This document shows positions 53,084-62,709 of a stretch of 64,000 nt of DNA, piece after piece; position 1 is the stretch's first letter, and each line of letters begins with the position of its first letter. The translations under genes and the position numbers were made by a program. Source of the stretch: Paraburkholderia sp. BL21I4N1 (GTDB lineage Bacteria > Pseudomonadota > Gammaproteobacteria > Burkholderiales > Burkholderiaceae); NCBI RefSeq assembly GCF_002973525.1, contig NZ_PVEN01000008.1:1-64000 (forward strand), read 5' to 3'. Below the pieces are notes generated by a model that was given only the letters and a program-made list of their open reading frames with translations, did not search any database and was not told where the DNA came from.

Positions 53084-54493
53084 ATGCAATCGAACACGGT
53101 TCACCCGTGCGACGAGCGACTGCCCGCGGGCCAGTTGCTGACCCTCGGCATCCAGCACGTTCTGGTGATGTATGCCGGCGCCGTCGCAGTGCCTCTGATC
53201 ATCGGCGCAGCGCTCAAATTGCCGAAGGATCAGATCGCCTTCCTGATTAGCGCCGATCTGTTCTCCTGCGGCATCGCCACGCTGATTCAAACGCTCGGTC
53301 TGTGGATCTTCGGGATCCGCCTGCCCGTCATCATGGGTTGCACGTTCGCGGCGGTCGGTCCGATGCTGGCGATCGGCACCAATCCGTCGCTCGGCATTCT
53401 CGACATTTTCGGCTCGACGATCGCGGCCGGTGTGGTCGGCATTCTGCTCGCGCCGGCGGTCGGCAAGTTGCTGCGCTTCTTCCCGCCGGTGGTGATCGGC
53501 GTGGTGATTTCGGTGATCGGTCTGTCGCTGATGGAAGTGGGCATCAACTGGGCGGCCGGTGGCGTGGGCAATCCGGACTACGGCAATCCGGTCTATCTCG
53601 GCCTGTCGTTCATCGTGCTGACGCTGATTCTGCTCATCAACAAGTTCGCCAAGGGCTTCCTCGCCAATATTTCGGTGCTGCTCGGTATCGTCGCCGGCTT
53701 CGTGATCGCGCTGGTGCTCGGCCGCGTCAACATGGACGGCGTCACGCACGCACCGTGGGTCGGCTTCGTGATGCCGTTCCACTTCGGCATGCCGCATTTC
53801 GATCCGCTGTCGATCGCGACGATGGTCACCGTGATGTTCGTCACCTTCATCGAATCGACCGGCATGTTCCTCGCGGTCGGCGACATGGTGGATCGCCCGG
53901 TCGATCAGAAAGCGCTGGTGCGTGGCCTGCGCGTGGACGGTTTGGGCACGCTGATCGGCGGTATCTTCAACTCGTTCCCGCATACGTCGTTCTCGCAGAA
54001 CGTCGGCCTGATCGGCGTGACCGGTGTGAAGAGCCGCTTCGTCTGCGCGATGGGCGGCGTGATTCTGGTGCTGCTGGGCCTGTTCCCGAAGATGGCGCAA
54101 GTGGTGGCGTCGGTGCCGGCCTTCGTGCTCGGCGGCGCGGGCATCGTGATGTTCGGCATGGTCGCGGCGAACGGCATGAAGGTGCTGTCGCGCGTCGACT
54201 TCGTGAAGAACCAGCACAACCTGTTCATCGTCGCGGTGAGCGTCGGTCTGGGTCTGGTGCCGGTCGTGTCGCCGCACTTCTTCTCGAAGCTGCCGGCCGC
54301 GCTGACGCCGCTGCTGCATAGCGGGATTCTGCTGGCGTCCGTGTCGGCGGTCGTGCTGAATCTGATCTTCAACGGTGTGAAGAGCGAGAAGAAAGCGCAG
54401 TGCGAAATTCGCAAGGCCGGCCACGATTTCGACGGACGCGGTGGCAATGAGCCGCCGCACGATGAAATGCTGCGTGCCGCGGATCTGCATTGA
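53084..54493 (+). CDS. NCS2 family uracil-xanthine/uric acid permease
   Basis: A 469-residue membrane carrier that should import a purine base (xanthine or urate) with protons. It has about 12-14 hydrophobic segments and the family motifs LGIQHVLVMYAGAVAVPLIIG, TFIESTGMFLAVGDM, and GGIFNSFPHTSFSQNVGLIG, the NCS2 signature (the residues after FSQNVG favour the xanthine/urate branch). I start at 53084 (MQSNTVHPCDERLPAG); an in-frame ATG at 53066 would add six residues. Confidence 0.92.
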   Translation: MQSNTVHPCDERLPAGQLLTLGIQHVLVMYAGAVAVPLIIGAALKLPKDQIAFLISADLFSCGIATLIQTLGLWIFGIRLPVIMGCTFAAVGPMLAIGTNPSLGILDIFGSTIAAGVVGILLAPAVGKLLRFFPPVVIGVVISVIGLSLMEVGINWAAGGVGNPDYGNPVYLGLSFIVLTLILLINKFAKGFLANISVLLGIVAGFVIALVLGRVNMDGVTHAPWVGFVMPFHFGMPHFDPLSIATMVTVMFVTFIESTGMFLAVGDMVDRPVDQKALVRGLRVDGLGTLIGGIFNSFPHTSFSQNVGLIGVTGVKSRFVCAMGGVILVLLGLFPKMAQVVASVPAFVLGGAGIVMFGMVAANGMKVLSRVDFVKNQHNLFIVAVSVGLGLVPVVSPHFFSKLPAALTPLLHSGILLASVSAVVLNLIFNGVKSEKKAQCEIRKAGHDFDGRGGNEPPHDEMLRAADLH

Positions 54494-54567
54494 CTGGATC
54501 TGCATTGACTGATTGAAGGGCAGCAAACGTAGTGGTGCAGTTGTTGCACCGTCCTCTGCGGACAAAC

Positions 54568-54597
54568 AAAAACGCCACGGCATGCCGTGGCGTTTTT
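54568..54597. terminator. Bidirectional rho-independent terminator
   Basis: A perfect palindrome, AAAACGCCACGGCA and its exact complement, with A- and T-runs at the ends. It lies about 75 bases past the permease stop and separates it from the convergent efflux operon. Confidence 0.9.
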
Positions 54598-54693
54598 GTT
54601 TCCAGCTGTGTGCTGCTGTTTTGCCGCTGCGTGGAACGGCTTCCGTGAAACTGAAAGCCGCCCTGCGCGTTGGCTGCTACACGATGCCGACTT

Positions 54694-56253
54694 TTAACCC
54701 GCCGTCGCCGCCGAAGCCGCCACCGGCGCGCTCGCCGCACCATAGTTGACCGGTGCGTCGGCCGGACGCGGCTGATCGCCGTTGTGCTCGATCCAGCCAC
54801 CGCCGAGCGCCTGGTACAACGTCACCAGATTCTGCAGACGCTCCATGCGCGCGGTAATCAGCGACGTTTGCGACGTGTACAGATCGGTCTGCGCGGTCAG
54901 CACCGACAGATAGCTGTCGACACCGTTCGTATAACGCAGGTTCGACAGATCCAGACGACGCTGTTCCGCAAACGTATTGCGCTCCAGCGCCTGGATCTGC
55001 TGGTCGTATGTACCGCGCGCCGCCAGACCGTCCGCCACTTCGCGGAAGGCCGTCTGGATCGCCTTTTCATACGTCGCGATCTGGACGTTCTTCTGCAGGT
55101 TGGCGACGTCGAGGTTGGCGATGTTCTGACCGCCCTCGAAGATCGGCACCGTGATCGACGGACCGAAGCCCCACGCAGCCGAACCCGGCTTGAACAGACC
55201 GCCGAGCGACGGGCTCAGCGTGCCGAAATTGCCGGTCAGCGAGACCTTCGGGAAGAATGCCGCGCGCGCCGCGCCGATATTCGCGTTGGCCGCGAGCAGG
55301 TTCTCCTCGGCCTCCATGATGTCAGGACGACGCGTGAGCAGATCGGACGGCAGACCGGCCGGAATATCCGTGAGGAGATTCTGGTCGTCCAGCGTCAGGC
55401 CCGGCGGCAGATCGGCCGGCAGCGGCTCACCCAGCAGCAGCACCAGCGCATTTTCGCCCTGGGCCCGCAAACGCGCCTGCGCCTGCAGGTTGGCGTTGGC
55501 CGTCTCGACCACCGTTTGCGCCTGGCGCAGGTCCAGTTCGGAACCCGTGCCGTTGTCGAACTGCAGCTTGGTGATCCGATACGATTCCTGCGCGGTCTTC
55601 AGGGTGTCCTGGGTGACCTTTAGCAGATCGTCCAGTTCGAGAACCGTCAGGTACTGATTCGCCACCTGCGAGACCAGCGCGATTTCCGCCGCCTTGCGTG
55701 CCTGCGCCGTGCCCAAATAGGTCGCCAACGCCTGATCCTTCAAGCTTTGAATCCGCCCGAAGAAATCGATTTCCCACGACGCGTTCAGACCGATCGAGTA
55801 CGAGTTCGAAATGTTCTGACCGCCGAACGCCAGGTCCGTCGGCGTACGCGATTTGGTCTGCGAAGCCGCGGCGTTGAGCGTCGGGAACAGACCGGCGCGA
55901 ACGATCCGGTATTGCGCCTGCGACACCTGCATGTTCAGCACCGACACACGCAGATCGCGGTTGTTCTTCAGCGCGATCTCGATCAGCTGCTGCATGCGCG
56001 GATCGACGAAGAATTCGCGCCAGCCGATGTCGGCCGCGGCCACGCCGTTCGCGCTACGCGCGGCAGCTTTCGCGCCGGGCTTTTGCTGGCCCGCTTCGGC
56101 CCCCGGCTGGGTCGCGCCCGGCTGCGTGTCGTACACGCCGCCGGTCGGGAACGTCGACGTCACGGGTTCCGCCGGGCGCTGGTAATGCGGCGCCATCGTG
56201 CAACCCGCGGCGAACAACGCGACCGCCACTGCAATCAAAGAGTGTTTTTGCAT
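54694..56253 (-). CDS. RND efflux outer-membrane channel lipoprotein (OprM/NodT family)
   Basis: A 519-residue TolC-like channel. The signal peptide ends in the lipobox FAAGC, with Cys19 the expected lipid anchor. The two OEP repeats cover about 85-290 and 300-490 (ASWEIDFFGRIQSLKDQALA; ANLDVANLQKNVQIATYEKAI). A Gln/Gly/Ala-rich insert with repeated QPGA lies at about 40-65. It starts one base after the pump stop, so it is tightly coupled. It corresponds in place to OprB of the BpeAB-OprB system of Burkholderia pseudomallei. Confidence 0.93.
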   Translation of the reverse strand: MQKHSLIAVAVALFAAGCTMAPHYQRPAEPVTSTFPTGGVYDTQPGATQPGAEAGQQKPGAKAAARSANGVAAADIGWREFFVDPRMQQLIEIALKNNRDLRVSVLNMQVSQAQYRIVRAGLFPTLNAAASQTKSRTPTDLAFGGQNISNSYSIGLNASWEIDFFGRIQSLKDQALATYLGTAQARKAAEIALVSQVANQYLTVLELDDLLKVTQDTLKTAQESYRITKLQFDNGTGSELDLRQAQTVVETANANLQAQARLRAQGENALVLLLGEPLPADLPPGLTLDDQNLLTDIPAGLPSDLLTRRPDIMEAEENLLAANANIGAARAAFFPKVSLTGNFGTLSPSLGGLFKPGSAAWGFGPSITVPIFEGGQNIANLDVANLQKNVQIATYEKAIQTAFREVADGLAARGTYDQQIQALERNTFAEQRRLDLSNLRYTNGVDSYLSVLTAQTDLYTSQTSLITARMERLQNLVTLYQALGGGWIEHNGDQPRPADAPVNYGAASAPVAASAATAG

Positions 56254-56254
56254 C

Positions 56255-59200
56255 TCAATGTCCGTCCTTGCCCGAGCCGTTACCGCCCGACGCACCACCT
56301 TGCGGATCGTGCGGATGGAGCTGGTTGGAATGTTCGAACGCTGCATCCGGGTCTTCCGTTTCACCGCCGAACTTCGCGCGGATCACGACGAAGAACATCG
56401 GGATCATGAAAATCGCGAGGAAGGTCGCCGTCAACATCCCGCCGATCACGCCGGTACCGATTGCGTGCTGGCTGGCCGAACCCGCGCCGTTGCTGATCGC
56501 GAGCGGCATCACGCCGAGAATGAACGCGAGCGATGTCATCAGAATCGGACGCAGCCGCAGACGCGCTGCTTCCAGCGCCGCTTCGACCGGCCCCATGCCC
56601 TCACCCTGTTGCAACTCGCGGGCGAATTCCACGATCAGAATCGCGTTCTTCGCCGACAGCCCCACCGTGGTCAACAGACCGACCTGGAAGAACACGTCGT
56701 TCTCGAGCCCGCGCAGCGTAGCGGCCAGCAGTGCGCCGATCACGCCGAGCGGCACCACCATGATCACCGAGAACGGGATCGACCAGCTTTCATACAGCGC
56801 CGCGAGACACAGGAACACGACGAGGATCGAGATGCCGTAAAGAATCGGCGCCTGCGAACCGGACTGGCGTTCCTGCAGCGACAAGCCGGTCCATTCGTAG
56901 CCGATACCCGCCGGCAGCTTGGTGATCAGCGCTTCCATCGCCGTCATGGCCTGACCGGTCGACTTGCCCGGTGCCGCCGCGCCCTGGATTTCCACCGCCG
57001 AAATACCGTTGTAGCGTTCGAGCTTCGGCGAACCGTAGGTCCACGAGCCGCTGGCGAACGACGAGAACGGCACCATGGTGCCCGCCGAATTGCGCACGTA
57101 CCAGGCGTTCAGGTCTTCCGGGTTCATCCGGAACGGAGCGTCGCCTTGCAGATACACCTTCTTGATCCGGCCATCGGTATCGAGGAAGTTGTTCACGTAC
57201 TGCGATGCCCACGCGATCGAGAACGTCTGATCGATCGTGGCCAGCGACACGCCGAGCGCCGAAGCCTTCTCGTGATCGATATCCACCTTGAACTGCGGCG
57301 TATCGTTCAGGCCGTTCGGACGCACCTGGGCCAGCGTCGGATCTTTCGCCGCCATGCCCAACAGCATGTTGCGGGCTTGCATCAGCTTTTCATGGCCGAT
57401 ACCCGCGCGATCCTGCAGTTCGAAGTCGAAGCCCGCGGCCGTGCCGAGTTCAGGAATCGACGGTGGATTCACCGGATACACCAGCGCGTTCTTGTAGCCG
57501 CCGAAATGCATGAACAGACGACCGACCAGCGACTGCACCTTCTGGTCCGCATGCTGACGCACCGAGTAGTCCTTCATCCGCACGAACACGAGACCCGCGT
57601 TCTGACCGCGACCGGCGAAGCTGAAGCCGTTCACCGTGAAGGTCGATTCGACGATGCTCTTCTCGTCGTTCAGCAGGTAGTCCGAGACGTCCTTCAGCGC
57701 GCGCGCCGTGGTTTCCTGCGTCGAGCCCGACGGGGTTTGCACCAGCACGAACATCGTGCCCTGGTCTTCGTCAGGCAGGAACGACTTCGGCAGTTTCACG
57801 AACAGCAGGCCGACCGCGAAGATCACCACCATGTAGATGATGAGCCAACGGCCCGAGCGCTTGATCACGTGGTGCACGCCCGAGTGATACTTGTCGCGGC
57901 TCTTGTTGAAGGTGCGGTTGAACCAGCCGAAGAAGCCAGTGGTGCGCTCCTGGTGACCCTTTTCGATCGGCTTGAGAATCGTCGCGCACAGCGCCGGCGT
58001 CAGAATCAACGCGACCAGCACGGACAGCACCATGGCCGCCACGATGGTCAGCGAGAACTGCCGGTAAATCGCGCCGACCGAGCCGCCCGAGAACGCCACC
58101 GGCACGAACACCGCCGACAGCACGAGCGCCACGCCGACCAGCGCGCCAGTGATCTGGTCCATCGCCTTGCGGGTCGCATCTCGAGGCGATAAGCCCTCCT
58201 CCTGCATGACCCGCTCGACGTTTTCCACCACCACGATCGCATCGTCCACCAGCAAGCCGATGGCCAGCACGAGCCCGAACATGGACAGCGTGTTGATCGA
58301 GAAGCCCACCAGACCCATGATCGCGAACGTACCCAGCAGCACCACCGGCACGGCGATCGTCGGGATCAGCGTGGCGCGCAGGTTCTGCAGGAACAGATAC
58401 ATGACCAGGAACACCAGCACGATACCTTCGAGCAGCGTCTTGACCACTTCTTCGATCGACAGGCGCACGAACGGCGTGGTGTCGTACGGATACTTCACGA
58501 CCAGACCGTGCGGGAAGTACTTCGACAGATCGTCGATCTTCGCGCGGACAGCCTTGGCCGTGGCCAGTGCGTTAGCGCCGGTCGCGAGCTGAATACCGAA
58601 GCCTGCCGTCGGCTGGCCGTTGTACTTGGTGTCGAAGTTGTAGTTTTCGCCACCCAGCTCGATGCGGGCCACGTCTTTGATACGGACGCGCGAACCGTCC
58701 GGGTTCACCTTCAGCAGCACGTTGCCGAACTGTTCAGGCGTATTCAGCAGCGTGGCTTCCGTGATGGTGGCCTGCAACACCTGACCCGGCACCGACGGCG
58801 TGCCGCCGAGCGAACCGCCCGCGACCTGCACGTTCTGGGCCGTCAACGCGGTTTCCACGTCCACCGGCGTCAAGCCGAAGTTGGTGAGCTTGTTCGCGTC
58901 CAGCCAGATCCGCATGGCGTACTGCGAACCGAACAGCGTCACGGTACCCACGCCGTCGATCCGGCTGAGCGGATCTTCGATGTTCGACGCGACGTAGTTC
59001 GCCAGGTCGTACTTGTTCATACTGCCGTCTTCGGAGTTGAACGCGAGGACCATCAGGAAGCTGCTGCTCGACTTCGTGACCTTGGTGCCCAACTGCTGCA
59101 CGGCTTGCGGCAGCAACGGCGTGGCCAATTGCAGCTTGTTCTGCACCTGCACCTGTGCAATGTCAGGATTGGTGCCGGCCGCGAACGTCAGCGTGATGGT

Positions 59201-59464
59201 TGCCGTACCCGAGTCGTCCGACGTGGACGACAGATACAGCAAGTGGTCGAGACCACTCATCTGCTGCTCGATCACCTGCGTGACGGTGTTTTCCACCGTC
59301 TTCGCCGAGGCGCCCGGGTACGTTGCGCTGATCTGCACGGCCGGCGGCGCGATCGTCGGGTATTGAGCGATCGGCAACGTAAAGACCGACGCGATACCCG
59401 CGAGCATCAGAATAATGGCGATCACCCACGCAAAAATTGGGCGATCAATAAAGAACTTTGCCAT
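56255..59464 (-). CDS. bpeB: RND multidrug efflux pump, HAE1 family (BpeB/AcrB type)
   Basis: A 1069-residue inner-membrane proton-drug antiporter. It begins MAKFFIDRPIFAWVIAIILM and has the proton-relay pair Asp-Asp in GLLVDDAIVVVENVERVM (about 405-410), two large periplasmic loops with the porter domain, and twelve membrane segments. The C-terminal tail is hydrophilic and Gly/His-rich. Sequence is of the HAE1 type that exports amphiphilic antibiotics, dyes and signals; the BpeB name rests on operon layout and resemblance. It follows bpeA by 18 bases with GGGAG before the ATG. Confidence 0.95.
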   Translation of the reverse strand: MAKFFIDRPIFAWVIAIILMLAGIASVFTLPIAQYPTIAPPAVQISATYPGASAKTVENTVTQVIEQQMSGLDHLLYLSSTSDDSGTATITLTFAAGTNPDIAQVQVQNKLQLATPLLPQAVQQLGTKVTKSSSSFLMVLAFNSEDGSMNKYDLANYVASNIEDPLSRIDGVGTVTLFGSQYAMRIWLDANKLTNFGLTPVDVETALTAQNVQVAGGSLGGTPSVPGQVLQATITEATLLNTPEQFGNVLLKVNPDGSRVRIKDVARIELGGENYNFDTKYNGQPTAGFGIQLATGANALATAKAVRAKIDDLSKYFPHGLVVKYPYDTTPFVRLSIEEVVKTLLEGIVLVFLVMYLFLQNLRATLIPTIAVPVVLLGTFAIMGLVGFSINTLSMFGLVLAIGLLVDDAIVVVENVERVMQEEGLSPRDATRKAMDQITGALVGVALVLSAVFVPVAFSGGSVGAIYRQFSLTIVAAMVLSVLVALILTPALCATILKPIEKGHQERTTGFFGWFNRTFNKSRDKYHSGVHHVIKRSGRWLIIYMVVIFAVGLLFVKLPKSFLPDEDQGTMFVLVQTPSGSTQETTARALKDVSDYLLNDEKSIVESTFTVNGFSFAGRGQNAGLVFVRMKDYSVRQHADQKVQSLVGRLFMHFGGYKNALVYPVNPPSIPELGTAAGFDFELQDRAGIGHEKLMQARNMLLGMAAKDPTLAQVRPNGLNDTPQFKVDIDHEKASALGVSLATIDQTFSIAWASQYVNNFLDTDGRIKKVYLQGDAPFRMNPEDLNAWYVRNSAGTMVPFSSFASGSWTYGSPKLERYNGISAVEIQGAAAPGKSTGQAMTAMEALITKLPAGIGYEWTGLSLQERQSGSQAPILYGISILVVFLCLAALYESWSIPFSVIMVVPLGVIGALLAATLRGLENDVFFQVGLLTTVGLSAKNAILIVEFARELQQGEGMGPVEAALEAARLRLRPILMTSLAFILGVMPLAISNGAGSASQHAIGTGVIGGMLTATFLAIFMIPMFFVVIRAKFGGETEDPDAAFEHSNQLHPHDPQGGASGGNGSGKDGH

Positions 59465-59482
59465 GAGGCGGGCTCCCTGTTA

Positions 59483-60715
59483 TTACGCGCCCGATGCCGC
59501 AGAGGCGGGTTGAGCCGTCTGTGCAGCACCGCTGGCGGCCGGCGCACCCTGAGCGGATGCGTCGGAAGCGGGTGTGGCGGGAAGTTGCGCGGCAACCGGC
59601 TTGACCTGCTGACCCGGACGCGCCTTCTCGGTGCCCGCGACGATCACGCGGTCCCCGGCCTTCAGGCCACTCTCGACCACCCAGTTCGAACCGTACGTGC
59701 CCGACGTGACGAGCTGACGCAACGCGACCTTGTTGTCGTCGCCGACGACCAGCGCGGTCGGCTGACCCTTCTGGTCATGCGTGACGCCGACTTGCGGCAC
59801 CACCAGCGCGTTGTCGTTGACGCCCTCTTCGATCCGCGCGCGCACGAACATGCCCGGCAGCAACACCTTGTCCGCGTTCTTGAAGAGCGCGCGCACCGTG
59901 ACCGAGCCGGTGCTCTGGTCGACCGTGACGTCGGTGAACTGCAGCTTGCCCTTTTCAGAATACGTACGGCCGTCTTCGAGAATCAGCGAGACCTTGGCCG
60001 CGTCCGGACCGCTCGTCTTCAGCCTGCCCTCTTGCACCTCGCGACGCAGCTTCAGACCGTCGAGGCTCGATTGCGTCAGGTCCACGTAGACCGGATCGAG
60101 TTGCTGGACGGTCGCCAGCAGCGTGGCGGCGCTCGCCTGCACATACGCGCCCGGCGTGACTTGCGACACACCGATCTGGCCGGTCACTGGCGAGGTCACG
60201 TCCGTATAGCCGAGATTGATCTGCGCCGTGTCGACGGCTGCCTTGCCCGCAGCGACGTCCGCCGCTGCCTGGCCTTCCGAAGCGACCGCGTTGTCGTAGT
60301 CCTGCTTGCTGACTGCGTTCGCGGCCACCAGCACCTTGTAGCGATTAGCTTGCGCGGTGGTCGACACGAGGTTGGCTTGCGCCTTGGCCAGCGTGGCCTT
60401 CGCGTTGTTCAACGTAGCGATGTACGGCGCCGGATCGATCTTGTACAGACGCTGACCCGCCTTGACCTCGCCGCCTTCCGTGAACTCGCGGCGCAGCACG
60501 ATGCCGTCGACCCGTGCGCGCACTTGCGCGACGAGGAAGGCGCTGGTGCGGCCGGGCAATTCGGTGACGACGGGCACCGAAGTCGGTTGAACGGTGACGA
60601 CGCCCACTTCGGGCGTTTGTTGCGGCGGGGCAGATTGTTTTGGTCCGCACGCTGCCAGCAATACGGCAGCCGTCGCGGCACTGATTAAGCGGAATGGAAC
60701 CCGTTCGACGCGCAT
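59483..60715 (-). CDS. bpeA: RND efflux periplasmic adaptor lipoprotein (BpeA/AcrA type)
   Basis: A 410-residue membrane-fusion protein. A lipobox LLAAC ends the signal peptide (Cys23). Then come the beta-barrel/lipoyl part (TSAFLVAQVRARVDGIVLRREF), the alpha-hairpin (about 95-170, alanine-rich), and the returning lipoyl half GYTDVTSPVTGQIGVSQVTPG. The C-terminal 40 residues are Ala/Gln-rich. First gene of the pump operon; GAGG lies eight bases before the ATG at 60715. Confidence 0.94.
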   Translation of the reverse strand: MRVERVPFRLISAATAAVLLAACGPKQSAPPQQTPEVGVVTVQPTSVPVVTELPGRTSAFLVAQVRARVDGIVLRREFTEGGEVKAGQRLYKIDPAPYIATLNNAKATLAKAQANLVSTTAQANRYKVLVAANAVSKQDYDNAVASEGQAAADVAAGKAAVDTAQINLGYTDVTSPVTGQIGVSQVTPGAYVQASAATLLATVQQLDPVYVDLTQSSLDGLKLRREVQEGRLKTSGPDAAKVSLILEDGRTYSEKGKLQFTDVTVDQSTGSVTVRALFKNADKVLLPGMFVRARIEEGVNDNALVVPQVGVTHDQKGQPTALVVGDDNKVALRQLVTSGTYGSNWVVESGLKAGDRVIVAGTEKARPGQQVKPVAAQLPATPASDASAQGAPAASGAAQTAQPASAASGA

Positions 60716-61144
60716 GGAGCGACCTCTGTCAAAGACTGAGAATGAAAAAGTGCGCGCATCCCTACCCCGGGGACGACAGCGCACACATGCGTCTTGCGAC
60801 GCTTGACCGAAAGCCCGTGAATGCAAACCGAAACTGCTGGGCACCCTGAGCAAAATGCGCCATACCTGGGAAATGCCGCACGGCGCCGCCCGCCCAGGCA
60901 CGGCGCAAGAGCGTTTTGAAAGGCAACAGTGACGGATATTAACCGGTCGTCACGGCTTGGGCTATCCGATCGTGGGATGCTATTATATATACATTCACGA
61001 ATGCATGTATAAGTGCGTTTACTTCTCTTGTGGGCGGGGGGCCTGCAGGAACGCTTCGCAATTCGCCTAACGGCAGACAGATTGTCATCCCGTGGACTGA
61101 ATAGCGCCCGGGAAAACCCCACAATCACGGCGAGTCACACGAAT
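60716..61144. other. Divergent promoter region of the efflux operon and its repressor (429 bp)
   Basis: The region holds the operator at 60988-61011 and the AT-rich TATTATATAT just left of it, likely promoter sequence. Upstream frames starting at 60901 and 61013 are extensions of bpeA and bpeR without family resemblance. No separate gene seen. Confidence 0.65.
60988..61011. promoter_or_regulatory. AcrR-like operator
   Basis: A 24-base imperfect palindrome, TATACATTCACGAATG followed by CATGTATA, closely matches the reverse complement of the E. coli AcrR site (which contains ACATTCACAAATG and ATGTA). It lies between bpeA and bpeR, 134 bases from the bpeR start, as expected for a shared operator. 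Confidence 0.75.
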
Positions 61145-61813
61145 ATGGTCCGAAGAACCAAAGAAGAAGCGCTTGAGACGCGCACCAGCATTCTCGACGC
61201 AGCCGAGCGGGTCTTCTTCGAGAAGGGCGTATCGCGCACGTCGCTGGCCGACATCGCGCAGGCGGCGGGCGTCACACGCGGCGCGATCTACTGGCACTTC
61301 GCGCATAAGAGCGATCTGTTTACCGAAATGTTCGACCGCGTGCTGCTGCCGCTGGACGAACTCAAAGCCGCGTCGTTGGACCCCAACGAGCCCGATCCGC
61401 TCGGGCGTCTGATGGAAATCTGCGTGGTCTGCCTGCGCGACACCGCCAACGACCCGCATCGTCGCCGCGTGTTCGACATCCTGTTCCTGAAATGCGAGCT
61501 GGTCGAGGAAATGGGTCCGGTGCGGATCCGCTACCAGACCAACATGCGCGAGGGGCTGATGAAAATCGAAGGCGGTCTGCGTAACGCGATCTCCAAGGGG
61601 CAAATGCCGGCGGACCTCGATACGCGGCTGGCGGCGGCGATGGTGCATGCATTCGTCAGCGGCTCGTTGCGCGACATGCTGTTCCTGCCCGACGCGACGG
61701 ATTTCGGCGCTTACGCGCAGCGCATGGTGGAGGGAATGTTCGACGCGTTGCGGTTGAGTCCAGCGTTGTTGAAGAGCCCAGCCGAAAGGTTGGCGGGTGA
61801 GTCGGCTCGCTAA
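61145..61813 (+). CDS. bpeR: TetR family repressor of the RND pump (BpeR/AcrR type)
   Basis: A 222-residue regulator with an N-terminal TetR helix-turn-helix (about 12-58: ILDAAERVFFEKGVSRTSLA, then IAQAAGVTRGAIYWHFAHKS) and a C-terminal AcrR-type ligand domain (about 85-205). It is divergent from the pump operon and shares the operator at 60988. Known homologues repress the pump until drug binding releases them. The start is the ATG at 61145 (MVRRTKEEALETR); the ribosome binding site is weak. Confidence 0.93.
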   Translation: MVRRTKEEALETRTSILDAAERVFFEKGVSRTSLADIAQAAGVTRGAIYWHFAHKSDLFTEMFDRVLLPLDELKAASLDPNEPDPLGRLMEICVVCLRDTANDPHRRRVFDILFLKCELVEEMGPVRIRYQTNMREGLMKIEGGLRNAISKGQMPADLDTRLAAAMVHAFVSGSLRDMLFLPDATDFGAYAQRMVEGMFDALRLSPALLKSPAERLAGESAR

Positions 61814-61838
61814 CCAGGAAGGACCTGATGGGTGACGC

Positions 61839-61877
61839 AAAAAAGCGGCCGGGTGAGCAACCCCGGCCGCTTTTTTT
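61839..61877. terminator. Bidirectional terminator between bpeR and the cysteine hydrolase
   Basis: Ten-base stem AGCGGCCGGG/CCCGGCCGCT with an A-run before and a seven-base T-run after it, between two convergent genes. Confidence 0.92.
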
Positions 61878-61889
61878 ACGCCCTCCCGC

Positions 61890-62522
61890 TTACGCGGCGT
61901 TCCGGCGCGCCCGCGCCTTCTGGTTCGACGAATAGATATCGCCTTTCTGCAACTGCGTGCCGTTTTTCACGGCCGCGAGCCACGCGTCCGTACTGGCCAC
62001 CGCCGCAAAGGTCGACTGCAACACCACGCTGAACGCGTGGTGAATGTCCTTCGCGCTGGCGAAACCCGCGCTGTTTTCGTACGGCACCGAGCCGGTTGCG
62101 TCCGCCAGGAATTCGACTGCCAGCCCGGCGTGGACCGCATGGTTGATCGTCGACGCATCGCAGTTGTGCGTCATGTAACCGACGATCGTCAGCGTATCGA
62201 TCTGCCGCGCGGCCAGCCAGTCGGCGAGGTCGGTCCCGGCGAACGCGCTCGCCATGGCTTTTTCCACGAGGTGATCGTAAGCGCGCGAGGTCACGACTGG
62301 ATGCAGTTCCGCCCCGGCGCTGCCGCGCGCGAACAGCGGCGAGGTCGCCGCCGAGAGGTGCTGGACCACCACGACCGGGATCTGGGCGGCGTGCGCCGCA
62401 TCGATCGCACGGCCGATGTTGGCGAGCGAGTGCTGCACGTCCGGATATTCGATCGGCAGATTGCCGGTCACGTATTCGTTCTGCACGTCGATAACGATCA
62501 GCGCACGGCGCGGTGTGGTCAT
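61890..62522 (-). CDS. Isochorismatase-like cysteine hydrolase
   Basis: A 210-residue hydrolase with the catalytic triad Asp12 (VIDVQNEY), Lys88 (VEKAMASAF) and Cys121 (GYMTHNCDAST). Members include nicotinamidases, isochorismatases and other amidases; nothing here decides between them. AGGAG lies eight bases before the ATG at 62522. It is divergent from a GlxA-type regulator, 187 bases away, a common pairing. Confidence 0.9.
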   Translation of the reverse strand: MTTPRRALIVIDVQNEYVTGNLPIEYPDVQHSLANIGRAIDAAHAAQIPVVVVQHLSAATSPLFARGSAGAELHPVVTSRAYDHLVEKAMASAFAGTDLADWLAARQIDTLTIVGYMTHNCDASTINHAVHAGLAVEFLADATGSVPYENSAGFASAKDIHHAFSVVLQSTFAAVASTDAWLAAVKNGTQLQKGDIYSSNQKARARRNAA

Positions 62523-62709
62523 GGCAAGACTCCTGTCGCAAATGATTCGAGGGTTCGAGGGTTCGCGCCACCGGCGTCTGCCCGGCTGGGCGGTGCCTGA
62601 TGAGCGGCGGCGATGACTGCATTGTTGGCCGGCGGCGAATTTCATGACAGTGACCCGGATGACATGAATCGATAGAATCAGGCCATTGTTGATTCTTTCG
62701 AGGTAATCG

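Noticed and set aside
56198..60688. Very long plus-strand open frames opposite the RND pump and adaptor
   Set aside because: Arg/His-rich translations typical of the antisense of GC-rich genes; the minus strand encodes clear RND proteins.
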